DNA of 64,000 nt from Micrococcus sp. 2A. Lineage in GTDB: Bacteria > Actinomycetota > Actinomycetes > Actinomycetales > Micrococcaceae. The stretch lies in assembly GCF_039519235.1 (NCBI RefSeq), contig NZ_CP154351.1:1550001-1614000 (forward strand), written 5' to 3'. Position numbers and translations under genes: made by a program. Under the pieces are notes generated by a model, which saw only the letters and a program-made list of their open reading frames with translations, was not told the origin of the DNA and ran no database searches. Below, piece after piece: positions 36,441 through 52,945 of this stretch. Positions within the stretch are counted from its first letter, which is position 1; each line of letters begins with the position of its first letter.

Positions 36441-37915
36441 CGGGCGTGGCCCTCCGCCGCCGCACCGTCCTCCGAGGCCCGATCTGCCGCGGCGACCTCG
36501 GCCGAGGCGTCCGCCGGAGCGTCGAAGAGGGCCATCTGTTCCGGGTCGTGGTCGACGACGACCGAGGGAGCGGCCTCGTCGGTGTCCGCGGTATCGGGCA
36601 CCGACGCCTCCTCGTGGGGGCTCGCGGGGCGAGGAGGACGGTCCTCGCGGCGGTCATCGGCGCGTCCGTGGCGGGCACCGCCCCGGTCGCCGGCCCGAGC
36701 ACCCCGGTCGGGCTCCTCCGCCGGCTCCACCTCGATGTCCATGATCTCGGGCTCGGCGAACCCGCCGATGCCGAGCGCCTTCTCCGCCACACGGACGGAG
36801 CGCGCCCACAGGCGGGCCTCCTCGCGTCGGCCGAGGGCTGCCAGGACGTCGGCCTGCCGCTGGAAGAGGCGCGGAGAGAAGGGGTATCCGCGTCGGCGGT
36901 CCAGCTCGGGGATCTGGAGCGCGTCGTGGGCGCCCTGCAGGTCACCCAGGTCCTCGTGTACGCCGGAGACGACCATCACCAGCTCGACCCGGGCCTCACG
37001 GCTGAGCTCCGCGGGGTCGACCTCAGCGGCCAGCTGCAGCGCCTTGCCGAGACGGCCGAGGGCCCGCTCGCTGTCCACCTGCGCCGCGATGTGGGTGTCG
37101 TCGCCGGTCATGCGACGGTAGGTGCGGAACTCGCGCAGGGCGTCGCCGTACTCCCCCGCCGCGTAGGCGGTGAGCGCGACGGCCTCACGGACGCGGGAGA
37201 GGCGGCCGCCCTTGCGGGACGCGGCGAGGGCGTGCTGGAACGCCAGGGCCGGATCGTCCTCGAGGTAACGGCCGGCCATCACCAGGTGCTTGGCCACCCA
37301 CTCCGCGGGGCGCTCGTCGAGGCCGCCGATCTCCTTGAGAGTGCCGCGGTCCAGCTCCTTGCCGGTCACATCGTGGTCGATGTCCGGGGAGCGCTCCTGG
37401 TCCACCCGGTTCGCGGCGCGCAGATCCCGGGGGTTGTGGGCAGGGCGCTGACGTTCGGCGTCCGGGCGGCGGCGGTCCTCGAACGGACGTCCGCCGCGGG
37501 CGTCACGGTCGCCCTGCCGCCGGGCTCCCTGAGGGGCACCGTCCCGGCGCCGCTCCCCCGCGCCGCCGCGGCGATCACCGAAGGAGGCGCGCCGCTCGCC
37601 ACTGCCCGCACCGTCGCGCCGGCGATCATCGAAGGAGGACCGCCGATCGCCCGCCGCCTCGTCGCGGCGACGGTCGCCACCCCACGCGCGCCGCTCTCCG
37701 CCGCCGGCGTCGTCGCGACGACGGTCCCCGGAGAAGGCGCGACGCTGACCACCCCCGGCGTCATCCCGGCGGCGGTCCCCGCGTCCCGCCCCTGCCTGGG
37801 GAGAGCGAGAACGCTGACCGCCGTCGGAGGAGCGCTCCGGATGCCCACGGCCTCCGGAGGGTCGATCGCGGCGATCGTCTCGGGGGGTCTCCCCGCGGGG
37901 GGTGCCGTCTGCCAT
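36437..37915 (-). CDS. TPR-like protein with charged Arg/Asp/Gly repeat tail
   Basis: A 492-residue protein like Rv1691. Residues about 1-165 are low complexity, with several copies of a G-D-R-R-R-D-D/E-A-G-G-G-E-R-R-A unit; the middle (about 195-380) has tetratricopeptide-like helix pairs such as ALAFQHALAAS and YGDALREFRTYRRM; the last 90 residues are acidic and charged. The disordered head suggests RNA or protein binding. Location in the tlyA-tyrS neighbourhood is conserved. Function unknown. Confidence 0.75.
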   Translation of the reverse strand: MADGTPRGETPRDDRRDRPSGGRGHPERSSDGGQRSRSPQAGAGRGDRRRDDAGGGQRRAFSGDRRRDDAGGGERRAWGGDRRRDEAAGDRRSSFDDRRRDGAGSGERRASFGDRRGGAGERRRDGAPQGARRQGDRDARGGRPFEDRRRPDAERQRPAHNPRDLRAANRVDQERSPDIDHDVTGKELDRGTLKEIGGLDERPAEWVAKHLVMAGRYLEDDPALAFQHALAASRKGGRLSRVREAVALTAYAAGEYGDALREFRTYRRMTGDDTHIAAQVDSERALGRLGKALQLAAEVDPAELSREARVELVMVVSGVHEDLGDLQGAHDALQIPELDRRRGYPFSPRLFQRQADVLAALGRREEARLWARSVRVAEKALGIGGFAEPEIMDIEVEPAEEPDRGARAGDRGGARHGRADDRREDRPPRPASPHEEASVPDTADTDEAAPSVVVDHDPEQMALFDAPADASAEVAAADRASEDGAAAEGHAR

Positions 37916-38039
37916 GTGGTGTCCTCTCTCCCCGCCGCCCCGTGGAAAGGGACGCATCGGGCGGTGCTCAATCCGCGCTCGTCCTCGAGGTCCGAGGCAA
38001 CGCGAGGTCTGTCGTCCAGCGTAGTGGTGCAGAAACAGA

Positions 38040-38072
38040 AAAAGGCCCTGCACACTCGGTGCAGGGCCTTTT
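38040..38072 (-). terminator. Rho-independent terminator of the rrn operon
   Basis: A 14-bp stem (AAAAGGCCCTGCAC with GTGCAGGGCCTTTT), 5-nt loop and a following U tract on the minus strand lie just past the 5S gene. Confidence 0.9.
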
Positions 38073-38086
38073 CCCTCTTCAAAAGA

Positions 38087-38206
38087 TGTCCGGCGGCGAC
38101 CTACTCTCCCACAACCTCCCGGTTGCAGTACCATCGGCGCTGTGGGCCTTAGCTTCCGGGTTCGGAATGGAACCGGGCGTTTCCCCCACGCTATGACCGC
38201 CGTAAC
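38087..38206 (-). rRNA. rrf: 5S ribosomal RNA
   Basis: A 120-nt gene with the expected GTTACGGCGGTCATAGCG start, CCGAACCCGGAAGCTAAG core and a complementary 3' end. Boundaries by pairing of the terminal helix. Confidence 0.95.
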
Positions 38207-38389
38207 CCTAACCCCACCTACACACCCAAACAGGCGCAGCGGGAAACCATCGGGTCACACAACAGTGACACACTCTTCAATTCTCAACCCCACCCCCCAC
38301 AAGGAACAGGACCGGTTGCAATCAGACAACCGCACAGTGGACGCAAGCACCATCACCCCTCCCGCTTGAAGCAGCAGAAGGAACATGTG
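38207..38389 (-). other. 23S-5S spacer
   Basis: A 183-nt transcribed spacer, lower in GC than the rest. It has no tRNA. It includes a TTGAGAATTGAAGAGTG element (minus strand, near 38275) that resembles boxA-type spacer signals. Confidence 0.6.
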
Positions 38390-43443
<5,054 letters not shown>

Positions 43444-43580
43444 AAAATTACAGAACGACCTCACAACACCCGGAAATAAGTGTCATGACATCAATTCAAT
43501 CGCTGGCAGACCACCACCACTCACACGGGGGTGCGGGGTGTATGGTCAACCAATGTGTTAAAACAATTGGCATCAACAAA

Positions 43581-43610
43581 CTTGGCACACTATTGAGTTC
43601 TCAAACAACA
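43581..43610 (-). promoter_or_regulatory. rrn leader boxA-type antitermination region
   Basis: The minus strand reads TGTTTGAGAACTCAATAGTG ahead of the 16S gene, the standard actinobacterial leader element, about 140-170 nt upstream of the mature 5' end. Confidence 0.65.
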
Positions 43611-43669
43611 GGCGCTTCCAGACTCACCATCCCGCCTCGCGGAACGTTTCGCTCTGGAGCAACTTCTCC

Positions 43670-43699
43670 ATCCTAGACCATCCGATCAGACCCTGTCAA
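43670..43699 (-). promoter_or_regulatory. rrn promoter P1
   Basis: TTGACA (43694-43699), 18-nt spacer and TAGGAT (43670-43675). It is the promoter nearest the 16S gene. Confidence 0.75.
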
Positions 43700-43747
43700 C
43701 CCCGTTTCCGAAGTCTTCAGCAGCTGTTCACGTGATCCGGCTTCGCA

Positions 43748-43775
43748 ACCTTACCACACGATCAGTTCCTGTCAA
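43748..43775 (-). promoter_or_regulatory. rrn promoter P2
   Basis: TTGACA (43770-43775), 16-nt spacer and TAAGGT (43748-43753). The spacer ends TGATCGTGTGG, the same as in P3. Confidence 0.72.
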
Positions 43776-43827
43776 CTCCGTCATTCGACGTCGTCACCCA
43801 GTGAAAATTCATGAAGAAGGCTACAAA

Positions 43828-43855
43828 AGCCTACCACACGATCACCAGCAGTCAA
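43828..43855 (-). promoter_or_regulatory. rrn promoter P3
   Basis: TTGACT (43850-43855), 16-nt spacer and TAGGCT (43828-43833). Its spacer also ends in TGATCGTGTGG. P3 lies about 80 bp upstream of P2. Confidence 0.65.
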
Positions 43856-44070
43856 ACCAGATCATCTCTTCAGGAATACCAGCATCCCCTCACAGGAACA
43901 CTGCACACTGTGTGAGCACATCCGCCCTGGACCTGCCATTCTCGGCAAGAATCCGCGGATTCCATGTTCTTCACCCGGCCGTCCGATTCCTCGAACCGCG
44001 CCTCAGCACGAGATGGAACTCTACACACACCACGACCCCCACGCAAAATCGGGTGTTCATCGGCATGCGA
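43856..44070. other. Upstream rrn control region, no gene
   Basis: About 215 bases between rrn P3 and the tyrS hairpin. No gene was found. It may hold upstream-element A/T tracts or regulator sites for the promoters; nothing specific was recognised. Confidence 0.4.
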
Positions 44071-44112
44071 GAGGCCCCGTCTTCCGCAGGATCCTGCGGA
44101 GGACGGGGCCTC
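44071..44112 (-). terminator. Terminator after tyrS
   Basis: A 42-nt inverted repeat with two 21-nt arms, one G-U pair and no spacer, follows the tyrS stop (44170) and separates it from the rrn promoters. No T tract. Confidence 0.6.
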
Positions 44113-44169
44113 GGGTCTCTGCCGGCAGGACGCTGGCGGCAGAGGCAGCGGCTGTGACGCCGCCCTCAC

Positions 44170-45513
44170 TCACCGCGCGGTCAGATCCGCGCCGGCCATG
44201 TTCTTCTTGCCCCGTCGCACCAGGAGGTAGCGACCCGCGAGGGCGTCGGCCGCGCCGAACCTCTGCTCCGCGTCCGTCATCCGCACGTTGTTCACGGACG
44301 CGCCGCCCGCCTTGATGGTGCGCCGTGCCTCGGACGTCGAGGAGGCGAGGCCGGTGGAGACGAGCAGCTCGACCGCCGTCGCCGTGCCGGCCTCTCCCTG
44401 CCACTGCGCGGGATCCGCCTGGGGCAGCTCGGAGAGGACCGCGGCCAGCGTCTCCCCGTCCACGGTGGAGAGGTCCCCTCCCCCGAACACGGCCGCGGAC
44501 GCGTCGATGACCTTCTGGGTCGCGTCCTCCCCGTGGGCCAGGGCGGTGACCTCCCACGCGAGCCGCTTCTGCGCCTCCCGGCGGAACGGCTCCTCGGACA
44601 CCTTCCGCTCGTACTCCTCGATCTCGGCACGGGTGAGGAAGGTGAACACCTTCAGCCGGGAGACCACGTCGGCGTCTGCGGTGTTGAGCCAGAACTGGTA
44701 GAACGCGTAGGGCGAGCACATCTCCGGGTTCAGCCACACGGCGTTCCCCTCGGACTTGCCGAACTTCGTGCCGTCCGCGTTCGTGATCAGCGGGGTGCCA
44801 AGGGCGTGCACGTGCGCACCCTCCACCTTGCGGATCAGCTCCGTGCCCGAGGTGAGGTTGCCCCACTGGTCCGAGCCTCCCGACTGCAGGCGCACCCCGT
44901 GGCGGCGGTACAGCTCGAGGAAGTCGTTGCCCTGGAGCACCTGGTAGGAGAACTCGGTGTAGGAGATCCCCTCCTCCGAGTGGAGGCGCTTGGCCACGAT
45001 CTCCTTCTTGACCATGGTGCCCACGCGGAAGTTCTTGCCCACCTCGCGCAGGAAGTCGAGCGCGCTCAGCTGGGAGGTCCACTCGAGGTTGTTGACCATC
45101 GTGGCGGCGTTGTCCTCCTCGAAGGACAGGTAGGGCTCGATCTGCGCCCGCAGCGAGTCCACCCACGCGTCCACTGTCTCGCGCGTGTTCAGCACGCGCT
45201 CGGAGGTCTGCCGGGGATCGCCGATGAGGCCGGTGGCACCGCCGACCAGGGCGACGGGGCGGTGGCCGGCCAGCTGCAGGCGGCGCATGAGCAGCAGCTG
45301 GACCAGGTGGCCCAGGTGCAGGGACGCCGCCGTGGGGTCGAACCCGCAGTAGTACGAGATCGGCTCCCCGGCCAGCGCCTCCTCGAGGGCGGCCTCGTCT
45401 GTGGAGACGTGGACGAGCCCGCGCCAGCGCAGCTCCTGCCACACGTTCTCGAAGGAGGGATCGTTGGCCTGCTCCCGCAGGCGCTGGGCACGGTTCACGG
45501 TCGATTCAGCCAC
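44170..45513 (-). CDS. tyrS: Tyrosyl-tRNA synthetase
   Basis: It charges tRNA-Tyr. The 447-residue protein has the class I HIGH-equivalent HLGH at 66-69, KFGKS (250-254) for KMSKS, tyrosine-site SDQWGNLTSG and a C-terminal S4 RNA-binding domain (about 370-440). The start codon is GTG 45513; TAGGGT (45520-45525) lies 6 nt before it, so the mRNA is probably leaderless. Confidence 0.95.
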   Translation of the reverse strand: MAESTVNRAQRLREQANDPSFENVWQELRWRGLVHVSTDEAALEEALAGEPISYYCGFDPTAASLHLGHLVQLLLMRRLQLAGHRPVALVGGATGLIGDPRQTSERVLNTRETVDAWVDSLRAQIEPYLSFEEDNAATMVNNLEWTSQLSALDFLREVGKNFRVGTMVKKEIVAKRLHSEEGISYTEFSYQVLQGNDFLELYRRHGVRLQSGGSDQWGNLTSGTELIRKVEGAHVHALGTPLITNADGTKFGKSEGNAVWLNPEMCSPYAFYQFWLNTADADVVSRLKVFTFLTRAEIEEYERKVSEEPFRREAQKRLAWEVTALAHGEDATQKVIDASAAVFGGGDLSTVDGETLAAVLSELPQADPAQWQGEAGTATAVELLVSTGLASSTSEARRTIKAGGASVNNVRMTDAEQRFGAADALAGRYLLVRRGKKNMAGADLTAR

Positions 45514-45538
45514 GCCGCCACCCTACCGACGTCCCGCT

Positions 45539-45572
45539 CCCCCGCGACGGCGACGCGCCGCCGTCGTGGGGG
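45539..45572 (-). terminator. Terminator after helD-like gene
   Basis: A 13-of-14 bp stem (CCCCCGCGACGGCG with its partner) lies between the helicase stop and the tyrS start. Confidence 0.55.
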
Positions 45573-45590
45573 ACCACGCCGACGCCGGCC

Positions 45591-47879
45591 TCAGCGGGGC
45601 ACGGCGCTGAGGCCGGCGGGCAGCCGCGCCTCCTCCGCCGTGGAGACGATCGTCAGGGCCTGCGTGCACCGCGTCATGGCCACGTAGAGGTCGCCGACGA
45701 CGCCGTGCGCGTCCTCCACGATCCGCTCGGGGGCCGCGAGGACCACGGTGTCGAACTCCAGTCCCTTGGTCTCGCGGGGGCTCACCACGACGACCTCCAC
45801 CCCGGGCAGCGGCGCCCGGTCCACGCGCGCCGTTCCCCAGCGCTCCCGCAGGGCGGCCACCTGGGCGGGCACCTCGGCCTCGGGCACGATCACCGCGGTG
45901 AGTGCATCCGGGACCAGGTCGCGCTGGCGGGCGACGGCGTCGCCGACCAGCCCGGCGAGCGTGCCGCCCGGCTCCGCGACGAGCTCGGGGGCGTGGTCGC
46001 CCTCGCGCACCGCCTCGGGCTGCGAGACGGCGAGACCGGCCGCCTGTGCCACCTGCGCCGCCCAGCGCATCACCCGGGCCGGCGAGCGGTAGTTCACCGT
46101 CAGCTCCTCCAGCCGCCAGCGGTCCCCGAAGACCGGCGTGAGCGCCGCGTCCCACGAGCCGGCCGCGTCGAGCCGCGAGGACTGCGCGATGTCCCCCACC
46201 ACCGTGAAGGACTTCATGGGGCAGCGGCGCGCGAGCAGCCGCCACTGCATCGGGGAGAGCTCCTGTGCCTCGTCCACCACCACGTGGCCGTACGTCCACG
46301 AGCGGTCGTGGGCGGCCTGGTCGGCCGTCGTCCTGCGGACGCCGCCGGGCTCGTTGGCCGCGGCGAGCTGCTCGGCGTCCACCACGCCGTCGATCCCCAT
46401 GTCCTCGAGGCTCTGGTGCATGTTCTCCAGCGAGGCGCGCGCGTTGTCCACGTTGCGGCGGTGCTGCGCCTCGGACTCCCGGCCGGTCGGCGGGGCCTCC
46501 ACGGCGCCGAGCAGCTCCGCGGCCTCGTCCAGGAGCGGCACGTCCGCCTCGGTCCACGGGGAGCCGGCGGGCCGCAGCAGCGCGGCGATGTCCTCGTCGG
46601 AGAGCCACGGGGCAGCCGCGCGCAGCAGGGGCTCGCGGGAGAGGAGGTCCCCGATGAGCCACTCCGGCGTCATCGGCATCCAGCACAGGTTGAGCGCCAC
46701 CCGCACGTCGCGGGCGGTGCGCACGTCCTCCAGGAGGAGGTCCCGCTGCACGGGGGCGCCGGAGGACTTCTCCAGCTTCTTGCGCAGCTTCTCCGCGAGG
46801 TCCTTCACGAGGATCTTCACGAAGGTCGCGCGCGCCTCGTTGTGCGGCTTGCCCGTGGCACGGGCGCGTTCGCGAGCGCGCCGCACCATGGCCGGCTTGA
46901 GCTTGACCACCGTGCCGTCGATGTTCAGCCGGCGGGGCTCCACGAGGAGGCGCTGGCGCTGCGCGACGGCGTTCGCCACCACCTCTGCCATCTCGAGGCG
47001 GCCCTTCACCGCCGCGGCGGCAGCCCGCGGCTCTGGTCCGGCCTGGAACCCCGGCATGAGCGTGCCGAGCGAGGCCATCACGACGCCCGTCTCGCCGAGC
47101 GAGGGCAGCACCCGCTCGATGTACCGCATGAAGGCGGTCGAGGGGCCCACCACGAGCACGCCGGAGCGGGCCAGCCGGTCGCGGTGCGTATACAGCAGGT
47201 ACGCGGCGCGGTGGAGGGCGACGGCGGTCTTACCCGTGCCCGGCCCGCCCTGGACGACCAGCGCGCCCGAGACACCGGCGCGGATGATCTCGTCCTGCTC
47301 CGCCTGGATCGTGGCGACGATGTCCCCCATGCGGCCCGTGCGGCGCGCCGTGACGGCGGCCAGCAGGGCGCCCTGGGAGTCCGGGCTGATGTGGTCGTCG
47401 TCCGCGAGCAGGCCCGGGTCCAGGATCTCGTCGTCCAGGTCCCGCACCTCGCGGCCGCGCAGCATGAGGTGACGCCGGCGGCGCACGTGCTGGCGACGGG
47501 CCGCCGTCGCCTGGTAGAAGGCACCGGCCTCGGCGGCGCGCCAGTCCACGAGGAGCCGCTCCTGCTGGGGGTCGGTGAGGCCGATGCGCCCGATGTAGCG
47601 CTGCTCCGACACGCCGTCCTCGTCCGGGTCCAGGTCGAGGCGGCCGAACACGAGCCGCTCATCGACGGCGTAGAGCTGGGCGAGGCGGTCCTCGTAGAGC
47701 GTGGCGAAGGCGTCCCGCTCGGAGTGGTTCTGGAGCGATCCCTCGAGCCCGGTGCGGCGCACGCGGGCGAGCTGCTCCTCCTTCTCGACGCGCAGGGCGT
47801 CCAGCCGGGCGTAGCGCTCGGACACCCGCCCCTGTTCGAGTTCGAGCTCCGTCTGGCGGGCGGACACGACGTCGGTCAT
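45591..47879 (-). CDS. HelD/HelR-type RNA polymerase-associated helicase
   Basis: A superfamily I helicase of 762 residues. The N-terminal coiled coil (about 7-60) is the arm that enters RNA polymerase in HelD proteins; Walker A GGPGTGKT is at 211-218, the Walker B region reads VVVDEAQELSPMQW, and SPRETKGLEFDTVVL and YVAMTRC close the motor domain. HelD frees stalled polymerase, and the actinobacterial HelR type can give rifamycin tolerance. No rifamycin-associated upstream element was seen. Role in tolerance is inference. Confidence 0.85.
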   Translation of the reverse strand: MTDVVSARQTELELEQGRVSERYARLDALRVEKEEQLARVRRTGLEGSLQNHSERDAFATLYEDRLAQLYAVDERLVFGRLDLDPDEDGVSEQRYIGRIGLTDPQQERLLVDWRAAEAGAFYQATAARRQHVRRRRHLMLRGREVRDLDDEILDPGLLADDDHISPDSQGALLAAVTARRTGRMGDIVATIQAEQDEIIRAGVSGALVVQGGPGTGKTAVALHRAAYLLYTHRDRLARSGVLVVGPSTAFMRYIERVLPSLGETGVVMASLGTLMPGFQAGPEPRAAAAAVKGRLEMAEVVANAVAQRQRLLVEPRRLNIDGTVVKLKPAMVRRARERARATGKPHNEARATFVKILVKDLAEKLRKKLEKSSGAPVQRDLLLEDVRTARDVRVALNLCWMPMTPEWLIGDLLSREPLLRAAAPWLSDEDIAALLRPAGSPWTEADVPLLDEAAELLGAVEAPPTGRESEAQHRRNVDNARASLENMHQSLEDMGIDGVVDAEQLAAANEPGGVRRTTADQAAHDRSWTYGHVVVDEAQELSPMQWRLLARRCPMKSFTVVGDIAQSSRLDAAGSWDAALTPVFGDRWRLEELTVNYRSPARVMRWAAQVAQAAGLAVSQPEAVREGDHAPELVAEPGGTLAGLVGDAVARQRDLVPDALTAVIVPEAEVPAQVAALRERWGTARVDRAPLPGVEVVVVSPRETKGLEFDTVVLAAPERIVEDAHGVVGDLYVAMTRCTQALTIVSTAEEARLPAGLSAVPR

Positions 47880-48065
47880 CGCGGTGGTCCTTCACAGGGG
47901 CGGTCGGGGGTGGGCGGGCTCGGCGCGCCGCGCACCCGGTGGAAAAGTGACCACCCATGCTACAGCGACACAGATGAACGACAGATGGCCGCGCGGTGGA
48001 CCTCCCCGCACGGCCATCCCCGTCCCATCCGGGCCTCGGCGCCCCCGCGAGGGCACCGGCGCGCC

Positions 48066-50784
<2,719 letters not shown>

Positions 50785-50859
50785 GATGAACTCCTCTGTC
50801 TCCTGTGTGCTGCGTCCGGGGCGGGCGCGCGGGCCCGGTTGGCCCCGCACTGCTGACCG

Positions 50860-50890
50860 ATCGTACCCAGCATTTGCATAAATATTCAAT
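50860..50890 (-). promoter_or_regulatory. argGH promoter with ArgR box
   Basis: TTGAAT (50884-50889), 18-nt spacer and TACGAT (50860-50865) on the minus strand. The ARG-box-like TGCATAAATATTCA (50875-50888) covers the -35 and the spacer, the place expected for repression. Confidence 0.6.
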
Positions 50891-50891
50891 G

Positions 50892-51359
50892 CGTCGCATA
50901 TGGAACCCCCGCGGCGCAGGGATGACGTCTGCCACACATCGAGCGCGTCCGGACCCCCTCGATGCACGGGGGGACATTCCCCGGGGGCACGCCCCCTCCA
51001 CCGTTGTCCACACCCCTGGGTGGACGGATCGCGCGGCAACGAGCCGCTTCATGCCGGATTGTCCGACCGGGATGGGCGATACGGAGCGGATCGTCCTCGC
51101 ATACAGCCCCTCGGTCCCTCCCGGCCGTCGCCACGGGTGCCCGATTTGACGGGCCGCCCCCGAAGGGCGTTGACTCGTTCGTAGCCGATTCGTGATCTCA
51201 CCGTTATCTGCCTGAGCGGATGACGCGATGATCTCGTGATCGAAATGCTTCGTCGGTCGCCCGCTGTGGGGTCGTCCCGAGCCGACGGAGTCTTTGACCC
51301 GACCAAGGAGTAGACGACCCCGGTGCGCCCCGGCCCGCCGAACAGCGAGGACTCGACAC
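50892..51359. other. Long upstream region of rpf
   Basis: About 470 bases between the arg operator and rpf hold no gene. A weak promoter candidate is TTGACT (51170-51175), 17-nt spacer and TGATCT (51193-51198), which would leave a leader of about 155 nt. No ydaO/c-di-AMP riboswitch signature (CAGCTAACC) was seen. Confidence 0.4.
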
Positions 51360-52322
51360 ATGGACATCATGACTCTCTTCGCTTCTTCCGCCACCCGCTC
51401 CCGCCGTGCGACCGCGACCGTCGTCGCCGGCATGACCCTGGCCGGTGCTGCCGCTGTCGGCGGCGCCGTTCCCGCCCAGGCCGCCTCGGTGGCCACCTGG
51501 GACCGCCTGGCCCAGTGCGAGTCCGGCGGCGACTGGTCCATCAACACCGGCAACGGCTTCTACGGTGGCATCCAGTTCACCTACTCCTCCTGGCGCATGG
51601 TCGGTGGCTCGGGCTACCCGCACCAGGCCTCGAAGGCCGAGCAGATCAAGCGCGGCGAGATGCTCCTCGACATGCAGGGCTGGCGCGCCTGGCCCGCCTG
51701 CTCCAAGAAGCTGGGCCTGACCGCCTCCGATGCCGCGGGCACCCCGTCCGTTGCCGTCGAGCGCACCGCCACCGTGCAGCGTCAGGATGCCGCTGCCGCC
51801 GAGCGTGCCGCTGCTGAGCGCGCCGCCGCCGAGCGTGCCGAGGCCCAGCGTGCCGCAGCCGCCGAGCGCGCCGAGGCCCAGCGTGCCGCAGCCGCCGAGC
51901 GCGCCGAGCGCGCCGAGCGCGCCGAGGCCCAGCGTGCCGCCGCGGAGCGTGCCGAGGCCCAGCGTGCGGCAGCCGCCGAGCGCGCCGAGGCCAAGCGTGC
52001 CGCAGCCGCCGAGCGCGCCGAGGCCAAGCAGGCCACTGCTGAGCGCGCCGAGGCCAAGAAGGCCGCTGCCGCGAAGTCCGCTCCGGTGAAGGCTGCGGCT
52101 CCCGCAGCCAAGGCCGCCCCCGCCGCCAAGGCTGCGAAGGCCGCTCCCGCCGTCAAGGCCGAGCAGACCGTCGTGGTCGCCAAGGGCGACACCCTGAACA
52201 AGCTGGCCGCCGAGCACGGTGTCGACGGTGGCTGGAAGGCCATCTACGAGGCCAACAAGGACCTCATCGAGGATCCGAACCTCATCTTCATCGGCCAGGA
52301 GTTCGTCCTCCCCCAGGCCTGA
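51360..52322 (+). CDS. rpf: Resuscitation-promoting factor, secreted transglycosylase-like, with LysM
   Basis: A peptidoglycan hydrolase that promotes regrowth of dormant cells. The 320-residue protein has a signal peptide to about Ala41 (VPAQA cut), the Rpf catalytic domain (about 45-118) with Glu54 in AQCESGG and a Cys53/Cys114 pair, a long Ala/Glu/Arg repeat linker (147-240) and a C-terminal LysM domain (about 269-318) for wall binding. The catalytic-LysM layout is that of the Micrococcus luteus founder protein. It is the only gene on the plus strand inside the arginine cluster. Confidence 0.93.
   Translation: MDIMTLFASSATRSRRATATVVAGMTLAGAAAVGGAVPAQAASVATWDRLAQCESGGDWSINTGNGFYGGIQFTYSSWRMVGGSGYPHQASKAEQIKRGEMLLDMQGWRAWPACSKKLGLTASDAAGTPSVAVERTATVQRQDAAAAERAAAERAAAERAEAQRAAAAERAEAQRAAAAERAERAERAEAQRAAAERAEAQRAAAAERAEAKRAAAAERAEAKQATAERAEAKKAAAAKSAPVKAAAPAAKAAPAAKAAKAAPAVKAEQTVVVAKGDTLNKLAAEHGVDGGWKAIYEANKDLIEDPNLIFIGQEFVLPQA
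51798..52079 (+). repeat. Repeat-coded Rpf linker
   Basis: About 94 codons made from units of AERAEAQRAAA and shorter AERA forms, with Gln, Lys and Thr variants. The DNA is repetitive to match (gccgagcgcgccgaggccca units). It should form a charged helix or coiled coil. Confidence 0.85.
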
Positions 52323-52356
52323 TGAGCCTCGCGTGACCCTCAGCGTCACGCACCAC

Positions 52357-52390
52357 AAGAAGGCCCCCGCCGTCCGGTGGGGGCCTTCTT
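52357..52390. terminator. Bidirectional terminator between rpf and argR
   Basis: A 12-bp stem (AAGAAGGCCCCC with GGGGGCCTTCTT) and 10-nt loop lie between convergent rpf and argR. Confidence 0.8.
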
Positions 52391-52457
52391 GCGTGTCCGG
52401 AGCGGTGGCGCCCACGCCGGCGGCCGGCAGGTGGACGCCCCGGGGCGCCGGTCCCGG

Positions 52458-52945
52458 TCAGCCGGCGAGGCCCAGCAGCCGGGAGGCCACGACGGGTGCG
52501 TTCTCCGAGCCGGCCGTGATCAGCAGGATGGTGTCGTCGCCGGCGATCGTGCCGAGCACGTGCTCCACCCGGGCGTGGTCGATCACGCTGGCCAGGAACT
52601 GGGCGGCCCCCGGCGGGGTGCGCAGCACGACCAGGTTCTCGCTCGGCTCGGCGGAGATCAGCAGCTCGCGGGCCATGCTCGCCAGGCGGCCCTGCTGGGA
52701 CTCCGAGCTGCGCGGCGGGACCGCGGACTCCTCGCCCTCGGCCGGCACCGCGTAGACCATCCCCGCGGCGCCGCGCACCCGGACGGCGCCCAGGTCCACG
52801 AGGTCGCGGGAGAGGGTGCCCTGGGTGACGGAGAGGCCGCGATCCCCCAGGGCGGCGGAGAGCTCGGCCTGCGAACGGACCTCGCGCGTGGCCAGCAGCT
52901 CGCGGATCGCGGCCTGCCGGGCGGTCTTGGTGGTCGGCACGGCCA

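Noticed and set aside
43871..44169. Small gene between the rrn promoters and tyrS
   Set aside because: The open frames here cross the tyrS hairpin and show no recognisable start or family.
47880..48065. Rifamycin-associated element before the HelD-like gene
   Set aside because: No match to the 19-bp GGGGCTTGCGGCAAGGCCC-type element.
50892..51359. ydaO (cyclic di-AMP) riboswitch upstream of rpf
   Set aside because: Many actinobacterial rpf genes have one, but I found no CAGCTAACC or paired core in this leader.
51798..52079. CRISPR-like repeat array
   Set aside because: The regular DNA repeats are in frame and code for the Rpf linker; there are no spacers of uniform unique sequence.
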